From JAICKM01 sp050998805 (GTDB lineage Bacteria > Chloroflexota > Chloroflexia > QHBQ01 > JAICKM01), in the NCBI GenBank assembly GCA_050998805.1, contig JBPCPV010000056.1:1-64000 (forward strand): 64,000 nucleotides of DNA. The letters are read 5' to 3'. Position numbers and translations under genes: made by a program. The notes below the pieces were generated by a model. The model did no database searches and was not told the DNA's origin. It saw only the letters and a program-made list of their open reading frames with translations. Below, one piece after another: positions 49,934 through 60,557 of this stretch (its first letter is position 1; every line of letters begins with the position of its first letter).

Positions 49934-51010
49934 ATGGCGGGTGCTGGAGAAATGTTGCGCCTGGCGCGCGAGAGCCACGGGCTGCCTCTTGAGGTTGTCG
50001 CCGCAGAGACCCGTATCCGTATCGAGTACCTCGAGGCAATCGAGCAGGACGATTATGCCGCCCTGCCCGGCGACGTCTACACGCGGGGCTTCTTGCGGAA
50101 CTATGCCAACCACCTCGGCCTCGACCCCGAGGCGGTGCTGGCCGCTTATGAGGGCCGCAGCGACCTCCCGCGTAAGCGCGCCCGCGCGGCCGCGGCTGCT
50201 CCGGCGGCGCAGCCCCACCCGCGCGAACCGATCCGCATCCAGCCGCTCAGTCCGACGCGGATCAACACCCGCGTGCGCTATGCGCCTAGCCTCCGGCTAA
50301 TGGGGCTGGTCGCTTTTGTGCTGCTGATCGCCGTCTACCTCGGCTACAGCGCATACACGAGTGCGGGCCGCCAGTCCGCCATCCCCACGCCCACCCTCCA
50401 GGCGCAGGTGACGCCGCCCACAGGCGCACCCACTATAGTGGGCGCAGCGCAGGCTGAACACACTTTCTTGGCGACACCCAGCCCCAGGAGCCTGCCGACA
50501 CAGCCTATCGTCGGTCAAGCGCCGCCGGCCGACACGCCTATCCGTGGAAGCAGCACGGTCACGCCCATCATGGGCCAACCAGTAAACACGCAGACGCCGA
50601 TCATTGGTCAGCTACTACCCCAAGACACTCCTTTCGGCGGCCAGCCGCTAGACACGCCGACGCCCATTCTGCTCTTCGGTGTCGGCACGCCGCTCGTAGA
50701 TGCCGCCGCCACACTCACCGCCGGGGCGACCCCAGCCGCTGGTGTGAATGTGCAGTTGAGCGTCGGCAGCCAGAACGCCTGGGTGCTAGTTAGCACCGAC
50801 GGCAAAGTTCAGTTCCAGGGCACGCTCGCCGCAGGCAGCGTGCGCGCATTCTCCGCGCTAAACACGGTCCGTGTCCGCTTCGCGCGCGGCGATATCACCT
50901 CCGTCAACGTGAACGGCGTGGACAAGGGCCTGGCCTCCGACTCGTCTCAGACAGTCATCACCAAAGAGTGGGACGCCTTCGGCGGTGAGAGGGTAATCGC
51001 CGGTCCTTGA
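49934..51010 (+). CDS. RodZ-like HTH transmembrane protein
   Basis: A 358-residue bitopic protein. An N-terminal HTH_25 domain (MLRLARESHGLPLEVVAAET; IRIEYLEAIEQDDYAALPGD; YTRGFLRNYANHLGLDP) is followed by one membrane helix (LMGLVAFVLLIAVYLGYSAY), a Thr/Pro-rich repeat region with TPIxGQ units, and a C-terminal DUF4115 domain (VNVQLSVGSQNAWVLVSTDG). This is the RodZ architecture, which links MreB to the membrane in cell elongation. GGGAG precedes ATG 49934. Confidence 0.85.
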   Translation: MAGAGEMLRLARESHGLPLEVVAAETRIRIEYLEAIEQDDYAALPGDVYTRGFLRNYANHLGLDPEAVLAAYEGRSDLPRKRARAAAAAPAAQPHPREPIRIQPLSPTRINTRVRYAPSLRLMGLVAFVLLIAVYLGYSAYTSAGRQSAIPTPTLQAQVTPPTGAPTIVGAAQAEHTFLATPSPRSLPTQPIVGQAPPADTPIRGSSTVTPIMGQPVNTQTPIIGQLLPQDTPFGGQPLDTPTPILLFGVGTPLVDAAATLTAGATPAAGVNVQLSVGSQNAWVLVSTDGKVQFQGTLAAGSVRAFSALNTVRVRFARGDITSVNVNGVDKGLASDSSQTVITKEWDAFGGERVIAGP

Positions 51011-51065
51011 GTCGTCGGCATGACAGGCAAATGACGCGCGGATGACGCGTAAAGGGAGGCCCAAA

Positions 51066-51563
51066 ATGGCAGGCACATTTTCGTTCGATGTAGTTTCAGA
51101 CTTCGACCGCCAGGAGTTGGTCAACGCTGTGGATCAGACGCTGCGCGAGATCCGCACCCGCTACGACTTGAAGGACTCGAAGAGCGAGATCAAGTTGGAA
51201 GACGAGCGCCTGGTGATCACCAGCGACAGCGAGTACCACATAACCGCCATCAAAGACCTCCTGGAAACAAAGGTCCTGCGCCGCAACCTGTCGATCAAGA
51301 TCCTCGATTGGGGCAAGATCGAGGAAGCCGGCGGCAACACCTCCAGGCAAGTCGTCACCCTGCGGAAGGGCATCGCCGACGACGTGGCCCGCAAGATCAA
51401 CAAGCAAATCCGAGAAGCCTTCCCGAAGGCGCAGCCCCAGGTGCAGGGCGATGCGCTCCGCGTGCAGGCCAAGAGCAAGGACGAGCTACAGGCCGTGATC
51501 AAGTTCCTGCGGGAGCACGAGGCCGACTACCCGATGCCCTTGCAGTACACTAACTATCGGTAG
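51066..51563 (+). CDS. YajQ-family nucleotide-binding protein
   Basis: A 165-residue UPF0234/YajQ protein: TFSFDVVSDFDRQELVNAVD, TRYDLKDSKSEI, and the terminal KFLREHEADYPMPLQYTNYR. Length matches E. coli YajQ (163). Family members bind cyclic di-GMP in some species and RNA/nucleotides in others. AGGGAGG lies about 8 nt before ATG 51066. Adjacent to rimO. Confidence 0.93.
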   Translation: MAGTFSFDVVSDFDRQELVNAVDQTLREIRTRYDLKDSKSEIKLEDERLVITSDSEYHITAIKDLLETKVLRRNLSIKILDWGKIEEAGGNTSRQVVTLRKGIADDVARKINKQIREAFPKAQPQVQGDALRVQAKSKDELQAVIKFLREHEADYPMPLQYTNYR

Positions 51564-51583
51564 TGCGTAGCAGAGAGAGGATT

Positions 51584-53014
51584 ATGGATACGGAGAAGCG
51601 CCCGCGTTACAGCATCGTCACGCTTGGCTGCGAGAAGAACTCGGTTGATAGCGAGGGTATGGGGCAGGTGCTCGCCGAGGCCGGCTACCGAGACGCGCCG
51701 CGCGCCGAAGACGCCGATGTGCTGATCGTCAACACATGCGGGTTCTTGCAGGCGTCCACCGGCGAATCGTTGGCGGCCTTGCAGAGGCTCGCCGAGCATA
51801 AGCGGCCCGACCAGTTGCTCGTGGCCGCAGGCTGCGCCACCCAGCGATACGGGGCCGATTTCGCCTCGCAGGTGCCCGGCGTAGACGGCCTGCTGAGTAC
51901 CCGCCAGTGGCCTCAGATCGCCAAACTTGTGGACCACCTGCGCGAACAGCAGGCGCGCGGCGAGCTTCCCGCACGGCACGACGGCGACGACCCGGTGGCC
52001 GCGCTCCAGGCCCGCGTCGCGAGCATCGAACAGGCGTTGCTCGCCCCGGTGCAGCCGACCGCCGAGATGAAACGCTTCAAGCGCAAGCCGCAGGGGGCGA
52101 GTGCCTATGTCAAAATCTCTGAGGGCTGCGACCACAACTGCTCGTTTTGCATCATCCCGACTATACGCGGCAAGCATGTTAGCCGCCCAATCGAAGAGAT
52201 CGCCTCCGAGGTGCGTGAGCTGACCGAGCAGGGGGTGCAGGAAGCGATCTTCATCGCGCAGGACAGCACATATTACGGCAACGACCTCGGGCTGCGCGAC
52301 GGCCTGGCCCGCCTGCTCGAGGCCGTCGCCGCAGAGGCTCCGGCGATACGCTGGGTGCGGCTGATGTACGCGTACCCGACCCAGATTACGGCGGGCCTGA
52401 TCGAGACGGTGGCGCGGCTGCCGCAGGTCTGCAACTACCTCGACATGCCGCTGCAACACGGCCACCCCGAAACCCTGCGCCGGATGCGCCGCCCGAACAA
52501 TGTAGAGCGCGTGCGCCGCCTGCTTGCCAATCTGCGCGCCGCCATGCCCGATATAGCTCTCCGCTCCACCTTCATTGTCGGCTTCCCCGGCGAAACCGAC
52601 GAGGAGTTCGACGCACTGCTCGACTTCCTGACCGAGATCCAATTCGACCATGTGGGCATGTTCATCTATTCGCCGGAGGAGGGCACCCGTGGCGCGTCCC
52701 TCCCCGACCAGGTGCCGGAGCGCGTCAAGCAGCAGAGGTACAAGCGTGCTATGAAGCATCAGCAGAGGATTTCGGCGGCGAACACCGCTCGCTGGGTCGG
52801 TAAGACGATTGACGTGTTGATCGAGGGCGAGGGCACGGTCGAGGACGGCAAAGGCCGCCGCCGCCCGATCCTCGCCGGGCGCTACTATCGGCAGGCCCCC
52901 GAAGTAGACGGCATGGTGTTCGTCAAAGGCCGGCCGGGCGTGGCCGTGGGCCAGGTTGTGCCGGTGCGGGTGCAGCAGTCAACCGAGTACGACCTCTGGG
53001 GCAGAATTGTGTGA
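51584..53014 (+). CDS. rimO: Ribosomal protein S12 methylthiotransferase
   Basis: A 476-residue radical-SAM methylthiotransferase. N-terminal UPF0004 Cys set (TLGCEKNSVDSEGM; NTCGFL; AAGCATQRY), radical-SAM triad CDHNCSFC, IIPTIRG and a C-terminal TRAM-like domain are all present. It adds a methylthio group to Asp-88 of S12. A linker of about 40 residues between the N-terminal and radical-SAM domains is longer than usual. ATG 51584 is chosen over GTG 51563, which lies in a TGCGTAG repeat fragment. Confidence 0.95.
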   Translation: MDTEKRPRYSIVTLGCEKNSVDSEGMGQVLAEAGYRDAPRAEDADVLIVNTCGFLQASTGESLAALQRLAEHKRPDQLLVAAGCATQRYGADFASQVPGVDGLLSTRQWPQIAKLVDHLREQQARGELPARHDGDDPVAALQARVASIEQALLAPVQPTAEMKRFKRKPQGASAYVKISEGCDHNCSFCIIPTIRGKHVSRPIEEIASEVRELTEQGVQEAIFIAQDSTYYGNDLGLRDGLARLLEAVAAEAPAIRWVRLMYAYPTQITAGLIETVARLPQVCNYLDMPLQHGHPETLRRMRRPNNVERVRRLLANLRAAMPDIALRSTFIVGFPGETDEEFDALLDFLTEIQFDHVGMFIYSPEEGTRGASLPDQVPERVKQQRYKRAMKHQQRISAANTARWVGKTIDVLIEGEGTVEDGKGRRRPILAGRYYRQAPEVDGMVFVKGRPGVAVGQVVPVRVQQSTEYDLWGRIV

Positions 53015-53041
53015 TTCACAACACATAGGAAAGGAACTCAC

Positions 53042-54397
53042 ATGAAATCTAACCTCGGCATCGCGCGGCTCCTCGGCATCCTGGCCCTGCTCGGGCTGGT
53101 GCTGGGCGCGCCTGGAATGAGCCAGGCCCAGAGCGGTTCGCGCACCTTCCCCCAGACCGGCAAAACCGTCGCCGGCAACTTCCTGACGTACTGGGACGGC
53201 CACGGCGGGCTGGCGCAGCAAGGCTACCCTATCTCAGACGAAATACAGGAGAAGTCGGACCTCAATGGGCAGACGTATGGCGTGCAATACTTCGAGCGCG
53301 CCGTCTTCGAGCATCACCCAGAGAACCAGCCGCCGTTCGATGTGCTGCTCTCCCAACTCGGCACCTATCGCTACAAAGCGAAGTACGGCGATGCAGGTGC
53401 GCCCGATCAGCACGCCAGCACCGACAACCCCCGCGTCTTCAAGGAGACCGGGCACGCGATCGGCGGCAAGTTCCGCACGTATTGGGAGAGCCACGGCGGG
53501 CTGGCGCAGCAGGGCTTCCCTATCTCAGACGAGTTCACGGAAGTCAGCGACCTGAACCACCAGCCGTACACGGTGCAGTACTTCGAGCGTGCCGTCTTCG
53601 AGTTGCACACGGAGAACGCGGGCACGCCGTTCGAGGTGCTGCTGTCGCAGCTCGGCACATTCCAGTACAGGTGCAAGTACCAGGGCGGCCCATGCGTAGG
53701 CGGCAGCGCCTCGCCGACCGCCACGCCCCAGGCGGCGGCCCCGACCAACACCCCCGCACCGAGCGGCCCTGATTGCTCCGGCATCCCCGCGAGCGCCAAT
53801 GTCGTCGTCACACCGAACTGCGCGCCCGCCGGCTCGCGTTTTGACTTCGTGGCCTCCGGCTTTAAGCCCAGCGAGACCGTCGGCATCTACGTGACGCTCC
53901 CCGACGGCAAGGTGAGCGGCGCTCCGTTCCAGGTGAACGGCGAACCCGACGGCAGAGTCACCGGAATCTACGTGCCGACCCGCCCCGACGCCCCGACCGG
54001 AATCTGGGCGATTACGTATGAGGGCCTGAGCACCCATGCAAAGGCCATCGGCTACTTCAAGGTCACCGGGCCGGGCCAGCCAAGCGCGAGTTGCGACACC
54101 TCCGGCGACAAGGACGGCTCGTCCACGCCGTCGAGCGGCAAAGTCGGCGATACGCTTATCTTCCACGCCACCGGCTTCGCGCCTAACGAGGCGGCATCCT
54201 TCTGGTTCACGACGCCTCACGGCGATGTGGTGGGCACCCGTGCGCCTGCAAGTGGCCTCGTGGACGGCAGTGGAAGCATCACCCTGCCGTTCCCGATCGA
54301 CTCGGCCCTCGCGCAGATACCAGGTCGCTGGGCTATCACCTTCCAGGGCGCGAGCAGCCAACATCAGTCAGTGATCTTCTTCTGCGTCGGGCCGTAG
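53042..54397 (+). CDS. Secreted protein with tandem YPISDE/FPISDE repeats (paralogue 1)
   Basis: A 451-residue exported protein. Signal: LGILALLGLVLGAPGMSQA. Two ~85-residue repeats (residues about 34–115 and 128–215) share TFPQTG, FLTYWDGHGGLAQQGYPISD, VQYFERAVFEHHPEN and VLLSQLGTYRYKAKYG. This pattern occurs in many Chloroflexota secreted proteins; its function is unknown. A short Thr/Pro linker and two Ig-like C-terminal domains with paired cysteines follow. Closely related in its N-terminal half to 59112–60455. Confidence 0.75.
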   Translation: MKSNLGIARLLGILALLGLVLGAPGMSQAQSGSRTFPQTGKTVAGNFLTYWDGHGGLAQQGYPISDEIQEKSDLNGQTYGVQYFERAVFEHHPENQPPFDVLLSQLGTYRYKAKYGDAGAPDQHASTDNPRVFKETGHAIGGKFRTYWESHGGLAQQGFPISDEFTEVSDLNHQPYTVQYFERAVFELHTENAGTPFEVLLSQLGTFQYRCKYQGGPCVGGSASPTATPQAAAPTNTPAPSGPDCSGIPASANVVVTPNCAPAGSRFDFVASGFKPSETVGIYVTLPDGKVSGAPFQVNGEPDGRVTGIYVPTRPDAPTGIWAITYEGLSTHAKAIGYFKVTGPGQPSASCDTSGDKDGSSTPSSGKVGDTLIFHATGFAPNEAASFWFTTPHGDVVGTRAPASGLVDGSGSITLPFPIDSALAQIPGRWAITFQGASSQHQSVIFFCVGP

Positions 54398-54408
54398 GCG
54401 CGGAGGGG

Positions 54409-56799
54409 TTAAGCGGCAGTTGCCGGCTCGCCCAGCGCATATGAGGCGGCTTGTTCGAGAGTCATGCGACGGCCGGCGTCCCAGGCGGCCTGGAACGCGT
54501 CGGGCGCGAGCCGGGCGCGTGCCTGGGACAACGCACTATCGCGCCCGGCGTGCTCGACCCGCTCCAGCACAATGCCGGTTACGGTGAGCAGCGCGTCCGC
54601 GGCCCCTAAGAGTGTGACCGCGTGTGCCGGTGTGTCCTGCTGCGCCGCCGCTTCGCCCAGCCCGGTCAGGCAATAGGCGGCGCCTCCTTTGGACCCCAGG
54701 TCGTGGAAGAGCGGCAGGCTTTGCCGGAGCCAGACTGCGGCCTCTGCCGGGTTGCCCATCGCCAGCGCGACCTTTCCGAGATTGTGCAGGACAACCGCGA
54801 TGAGCCACTTGACGCCTGCTTCTTGCGCCAGGCGCAGGCCCTCCTCGTACAGAGCCTTCGCCTTTGGGTAGTCTCCCAGGGCGCGTGCGGTCTCTCCCAG
54901 GTGATTAGTGATCCGCGCTTCCGCTAGGATGTCGCCGACTTCCTGAGCCAGTCGTAGGCCCTCCTCGAAAAATGATTCTGCCTGGACAGAGTGGCCTGCT
55001 TCTTCGGCGACTTTCCCCAACTGGTGAAAAGCCCACATCATGCTCTGCGCGTCGCCGAGGCTGCGCGCTACCTCCAGGTTTTCCTCCGCTAACGCCTGCG
55101 CCCTCGGTAAGTCGCCTGCACCCACTGCCAGGCTACATGCTGCATGCAACACCTTGCTCCTCACGTTCGGTGAAATAAGCGGCCTCTGTTCAAGTACCAT
55201 GAGGAGACGGCCGATAGCTTCGGGGTGGGTGTGCCTGATCCAGAAATTGCCCATCGCCCCAGCCAGCCGAGCCGCCTGCTCTGCCTCCCCCTGCTCGAGC
55301 AACCAGTCCAGCGCGGCATAGATGTTACTGTGGTCGAGCGCCAATCTGCGAAACCACGCCTGTTGATCATCGCTAGACGCTTGGGATTCTGCGGCTTCGG
55401 CCAGCGCGAGAAAATATTCTGCGTGCCTACGCTTTACACCGGCAGTTTCATCGGCTCCACACCGCTCCAATTGTGAAACTGCATACTCTCGGACTGTTTC
55501 CAGTAGATAGAAGCGGGTTTCTTCGTCGGAGCCTTCTTCCTGTCCTCGTTTTAATAGGCTCTTGTCGAGAAGCGAGGACATGCTGTAGGGCGCGTCGCTG
55601 CCGGGGTCGGCCACTGGCCGGCATACCGCTTCTATAGCGGGCGGCGTGCAGCCGCCCACGAACACACTGAGCCGCACAAACAGGGTTTGCTCCTGTTTGT
55701 CCAACAGGTCGTAGCTCCACCCGATTGCGGCTTGTAGCGTTTTGTGCCGCTCAGGTAAGTCGCGCGCGCCGTCTCCAAGCAGCCGAAACGCCTCATGCCC
55801 CCACGCCCCTTCCAGCTTTGCCAGGAGCGTCTTGGGAGGAAAGCGTCTGACGCGGGCCGCTACCAGTTCGATAGCCAGGGGCAGACAATCCACCCTGGCG
55901 CAGATCTTGGCGACTTCCTGCGCGTTGTGTTCAGTCAGCGCGAAGTCGGCTACGGACGCCTGGGTGCGCTCCACGAACAGGGCAACCGCCGAGTAAGCGG
56001 ATAGCGTCTCGGCAGGGAGGTGGTCATTCAGATCGGGCAACTCCAGGGGCGGGACCGGGAACTCGTGCTCACCGCGTAGATGCAGGGGTTCGCGGCTGGT
56101 TGCCAGCACCTTCAGCCTCCCGGCGCTCGCCAGCAGATCGCTCACCAGCCCGACCGCCGCCGGAAGGTGCTCAAAGTTGTCGAGCAGCAGCAGCATCTGC
56201 TTATCACGCAGGTACTCACGCAGTGTTTCAGCCGGTGGTCGTCCCGAGGCTTCACTCATCCCCAGCGTGCGGGCAATCTGCCCCGCCGTCAGGCTTGCGT
56301 CTCTGAGTGGTGCCAGATCGACGAGGAAGACGCCGTCGGGGAAGTCATAGCGCAGTGTGCCCGCCGCCTCGAGCGCGAGGCGCGTCTTGCCGCTGCCGCC
56401 CACGCCGGTGAGGGTCACCAGCCGCACCCCCGCCCTCCAGATCAGTCTCTGCACCTGCTCCAACTCGGCCTCGCGGCCGACAAAGCTGGTGGTTTGGAAG
56501 GGCAAGTTGCAGGGCGGCGGCAGGGGAGACGGACCCGGCTCGGCCCAGGAAGGGGCGGGAGCCGCCTTTTTGCGGGCGGACTGCTCGAACTCGGCGCGCT
56601 GCCGGCTGGATAGATCGAGGGCGTCGGCCAGCAGGCGCAGAGTAACAAGGCGAGGCCGTCCGACAGCGCCCCGCTCGAGGTCGCCGACAGCGCGCACGCT
56701 GAGGTCGGCCCGTTCCGCCAGCTCCTCCTGGGTCAGCCCCGCTGCCTGCCGGTAGTTGTGCAGCAGTTCGCTGAATGTCCTGGTTCCGAGACTATACAT
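54409..56799 (-). CDS. STAND-type regulator (XRE HTH, NB-ARC ATPase, TPR)
   Basis: A 796-residue signal-transduction ATPase. The N-terminal XRE HTH reads LLHNYRQAAGLTQEELAERA, LSVRAVGDLERGAVGRP. The NTPase has Walker A GVGGSGKTRLALEAAG, Walker B LLLLDNFEHL and a GLPLA-like box (DCLPLAIELVAAR). TPR-type helical repeats occupy the C-terminus from about residue 540 (AEARITNHLGETARALGDYP). AfsR/STAND proteins oligomerise on ligand binding and control transcription, often of secreted or stress genes. A candidate operator lies in its leader. Convergent with the repeat protein to its left, 11 bp apart. Confidence 0.9.
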   Translation of the reverse strand: MYSLGTRTFSELLHNYRQAAGLTQEELAERADLSVRAVGDLERGAVGRPRLVTLRLLADALDLSSRQRAEFEQSARKKAAPAPSWAEPGPSPLPPPCNLPFQTTSFVGREAELEQVQRLIWRAGVRLVTLTGVGGSGKTRLALEAAGTLRYDFPDGVFLVDLAPLRDASLTAGQIARTLGMSEASGRPPAETLREYLRDKQMLLLLDNFEHLPAAVGLVSDLLASAGRLKVLATSREPLHLRGEHEFPVPPLELPDLNDHLPAETLSAYSAVALFVERTQASVADFALTEHNAQEVAKICARVDCLPLAIELVAARVRRFPPKTLLAKLEGAWGHEAFRLLGDGARDLPERHKTLQAAIGWSYDLLDKQEQTLFVRLSVFVGGCTPPAIEAVCRPVADPGSDAPYSMSSLLDKSLLKRGQEEGSDEETRFYLLETVREYAVSQLERCGADETAGVKRRHAEYFLALAEAAESQASSDDQQAWFRRLALDHSNIYAALDWLLEQGEAEQAARLAGAMGNFWIRHTHPEAIGRLLMVLEQRPLISPNVRSKVLHAACSLAVGAGDLPRAQALAEENLEVARSLGDAQSMMWAFHQLGKVAEEAGHSVQAESFFEEGLRLAQEVGDILAEARITNHLGETARALGDYPKAKALYEEGLRLAQEAGVKWLIAVVLHNLGKVALAMGNPAEAAVWLRQSLPLFHDLGSKGGAAYCLTGLGEAAAQQDTPAHAVTLLGAADALLTVTGIVLERVEHAGRDSALSQARARLAPDAFQAAWDAGRRMTLEQAASYALGEPATAA

Positions 56800-56828
56800 G
56801 GACCGCTCCTATGGGCCGAGGCAAACGA

Positions 56829-56861
56829 CACGAACGTACTCGTGCCGCAAGTAAGAGTATA
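56829..56861 (-). promoter_or_regulatory. Promoter and operator candidate of the STAND gene
   Basis: A minus-strand TATACT -10 box (56861–56856) and, in the leader at 56829–56844, the inverted repeat CACGA-ACGTAC-TCGTG. It could be an autoregulatory site for the XRE domain. Confidence 0.4.
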
Positions 56862-56997
56862 CCATATTCCGCCTCCGAAACTGCCGGTGAAACTGCCGAT
56901 CCTGCCTGGTGCGCGACGCCTTGTTGCCCTATAGTTTGTGTGGGCGCAACAGCTTCGCCGCCTTCGACCACTAACCGACGTCAGAAAGGAGCCTACC

Positions 56998-58887
56998 ATG
57001 TATCGTGAATATCGCATACCGGCCTTCGTAGCTGCGCTGGCGCTCATCATCCTGCTCGTGCTCGGCCTTTCCTTCTCCCCGGCCCATGCCCGGCCGGCTC
57101 CGGCGGCCGCGACCGGCCAAGCCCAGCCCCCACTCGCCCCCGCCGTGGCATGTAGCAACCTCAGTTTCAGCCCCGCCGTCAACTATGCCATCGGCAGCCA
57201 ACCGGCCGGTGCGGCGGTGGGCGACTTCAACGGAGATGGGCGGCCCGACCTGGCAATCGCCAACTATCGAAGCGACAACGTGTCGGTGCTGCTCGGCAAT
57301 GGCGACGGCACTTTTCAGGCCCAGACTACCTACGCCACCGGCAGCCTTCCCTACATCGTGGTGACGGGTGATTTCAACGGCGATGGCCGGCTTGACCTGG
57401 CGACCGGCAATGGTTTCGGTAACGACGTGTCGGTGCTGCTGGGCAACGGCGACGGCACTTTCCGCCCCCAGACCACCTACGCCACCGGCAACAACCCCGT
57501 CGGTTTGGCGATGGGCGACTTCAACGGTGACGGTAGGCTTGACCTGGCGACCGGTAACTATTACAGCGGCGACGTATCGGTGCTGCTGGGCAATGGCGAC
57601 GGCACTTTTCGGGCACCAGCCACATTCGCCGCCGGCAGCGCCCCTTACAGCGTGGCGGTCGGCGACTTCAACGGAGATGGGCGGCCCGACCTAGTGATCG
57701 CCAACTATGGCAGTGCCAACGTGTCGGTGTTGCTCGGCAACGGTGACGGCACTTTCCGATCCCCAACTAATTACACCGTGGGTGGCAACCCGGACGGTGT
57801 GGCCGTGGTCGACTTCAACGGCGATGGCAGGCTTGACTTGTCGGTCAGCGCGCACGGCAGCAATGTGTCGGTGTTGCTCGGCAACGGCGATGGCACCTTT
57901 CGCGCCCCGACTACTTACACAGTCGGTAACCAAGCGCAAGGCGTGGCGGTGGGCGACTTCAACGGAGATGGGCGGCCCGACCTGCTTGTCGCAAACTTAG
58001 GCGACAACACCATGTCGGTGCTGCTCGGTAACGGCGACGGCACCTTTCAGCCCCAGGCCACCTTCGCTACAGGCCCCGGCCCCGACAGGGTGGAGGTGGG
58101 TGACTTCAACAGTGATGGCCGACTTGACCTGGTGACCGGCAACACCGGCAACGGCACCGCGTCGGTGCTGTTGAACAATTGTACCTTTATCTCGACCCCC
58201 ACATCTACCCCCGTGCAGCCGTCACCCATCCCACGCCCTACCCAAACCCCGATGCCTGCGGCGTCCCCCACGCCCTGCACAGCCGGCCAATTCAGCGATG
58301 TGCATCCGTCCGACTACTTCTACACGCCGGTCGGCTATCTCTCGAGCCACGGCGTCATCTCCGGCTACAGCGATTGCACATTCCGCCCCTACGCCAACAC
58401 GACGCGCTCCCAGATGGTCAAGATAGTCGTGCTTGGCTTCAATAAACCGATAACCACGCCGGCCGGAGGTGCCTACAGCTTCACCGACGTACCGACGAGC
58501 AACCCCTTCTTCCCCGTGGTCGAGACCGCCTACGCAGACGGCATCGTGAGCGGCTACAACTGCGGCACGGCACCCGCAGGCCCCTGCGACAGCCTGCACA
58601 GGCCATATTTCCTGCCCTATGCCAACGTCACGCGGGGCCAGCTCTCCAAGATTGACGTCATCGCCGCAGGATGGACGCTCTCCAACCCGGCGACCCCGAC
58701 CTTCACCGACGTGCCGCACGGCTCGACATTCTACACGGTGATCGAGACGGCAGTCTGCCACGGGGTGGTCAGTGGCTACTCCGACGGCACGTTCAGAGCG
58801 TACAACAACGCGACACGCGGCCAGATCTCGAAAATCGTCTACCTCAGCATCACCAACCCGCCAGCGAGCTGCGGGACGGCCAAATAA
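56998..58887 (+). CDS. SLH surface protein with seven VCBS/FG-GAP repeats
   Basis: A 629-residue exported protein. Signal: FVAALALIILLVLGLSFSPA. Residues about 65–395 contain seven VCBS/FG-GAP-like blades (GDFNGDGRPDLAIANY … VSVLLGNGDGTF); each DxNxDGRxDL loop can bind Ca2+, and seven blades fit a beta-propeller. A Thr/Pro linker and three SLH repeats (about 431–625) follow; their sequence is close to the SLH repeats at 23248 and 28464. AAAGGAG precedes ATG 56998. Probably a calcium-stabilised adhesin or wall protein. Confidence 0.9.
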   Translation: MYREYRIPAFVAALALIILLVLGLSFSPAHARPAPAAATGQAQPPLAPAVACSNLSFSPAVNYAIGSQPAGAAVGDFNGDGRPDLAIANYRSDNVSVLLGNGDGTFQAQTTYATGSLPYIVVTGDFNGDGRLDLATGNGFGNDVSVLLGNGDGTFRPQTTYATGNNPVGLAMGDFNGDGRLDLATGNYYSGDVSVLLGNGDGTFRAPATFAAGSAPYSVAVGDFNGDGRPDLVIANYGSANVSVLLGNGDGTFRSPTNYTVGGNPDGVAVVDFNGDGRLDLSVSAHGSNVSVLLGNGDGTFRAPTTYTVGNQAQGVAVGDFNGDGRPDLLVANLGDNTMSVLLGNGDGTFQPQATFATGPGPDRVEVGDFNSDGRLDLVTGNTGNGTASVLLNNCTFISTPTSTPVQPSPIPRPTQTPMPAASPTPCTAGQFSDVHPSDYFYTPVGYLSSHGVISGYSDCTFRPYANTTRSQMVKIVVLGFNKPITTPAGGAYSFTDVPTSNPFFPVVETAYADGIVSGYNCGTAPAGPCDSLHRPYFLPYANVTRGQLSKIDVIAAGWTLSNPATPTFTDVPHGSTFYTVIETAVCHGVVSGYSDGTFRAYNNATRGQISKIVYLSITNPPASCGTAK

Positions 58888-58895
58888 GCACGGAC

Positions 58896-58926
58896 GCCCG
58901 CGCCCCGCTGATGGCGGGGCGCGGGC
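58896..58926 (+). terminator. Hairpin terminator-like structure
   Basis: GCCCGCGCCCCGC and GCGGGGCGCGGGC form a perfect 13-bp stem with a 5-nt loop just after the SLH gene. Only a short T tract follows, so termination may need a helper factor. Confidence 0.65.
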
Positions 58927-59111
58927 TTATCGGGACATCTGCGCCGTACTCCCCGGGACAAATGTCCCGATCAGATTGCGACCCCAGGCGGTTGCGGATT
59001 AGTGAGGTTGGAAGTATATTACAGACGAACAGAGGTGGACAGCGGAGTTGGACCTGCCGGGCCTCTGCATGTGGCACGACGTGATTGTCGGATAGCATAA
59101 AGGAGACTTCT

Positions 59112-60455
<1,344 letters not shown>

Positions 60456-60480
60456 CACCGGCCCCGTACCTGAAGCGATG

Positions 60481-60515
60481 CGTAGAGGTGGGTCTCAGAC
60501 CTGCCTCTACGTTTT
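60481..60515 (+). terminator. Intrinsic terminator
   Basis: CGTAGAGGTGGGTCT / AGACCTGCCTCTACG forms a long, nearly perfect stem with a GTCTCAGAC-type tip, followed by TTTT. A related GGTCTGAGACC palindrome lies near 61868–61882. Confidence 0.8.
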
Positions 60516-60545
60516 GGCGCTTTGCGGCGGGGCCGTCGGCTGGTG

Positions 60546-60551
60546 TATAAT
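60546..60551 (+). promoter_or_regulatory. -10 element of the TlpA-like gene
   Basis: TATAAT whose predicted start (+7) coincides with ATG 60558. No Shine–Dalgarno lies between, implying a leaderless mRNA. The -35 is poor. Confidence 0.55.
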
Positions 60552-60557
60552 AGTCCC

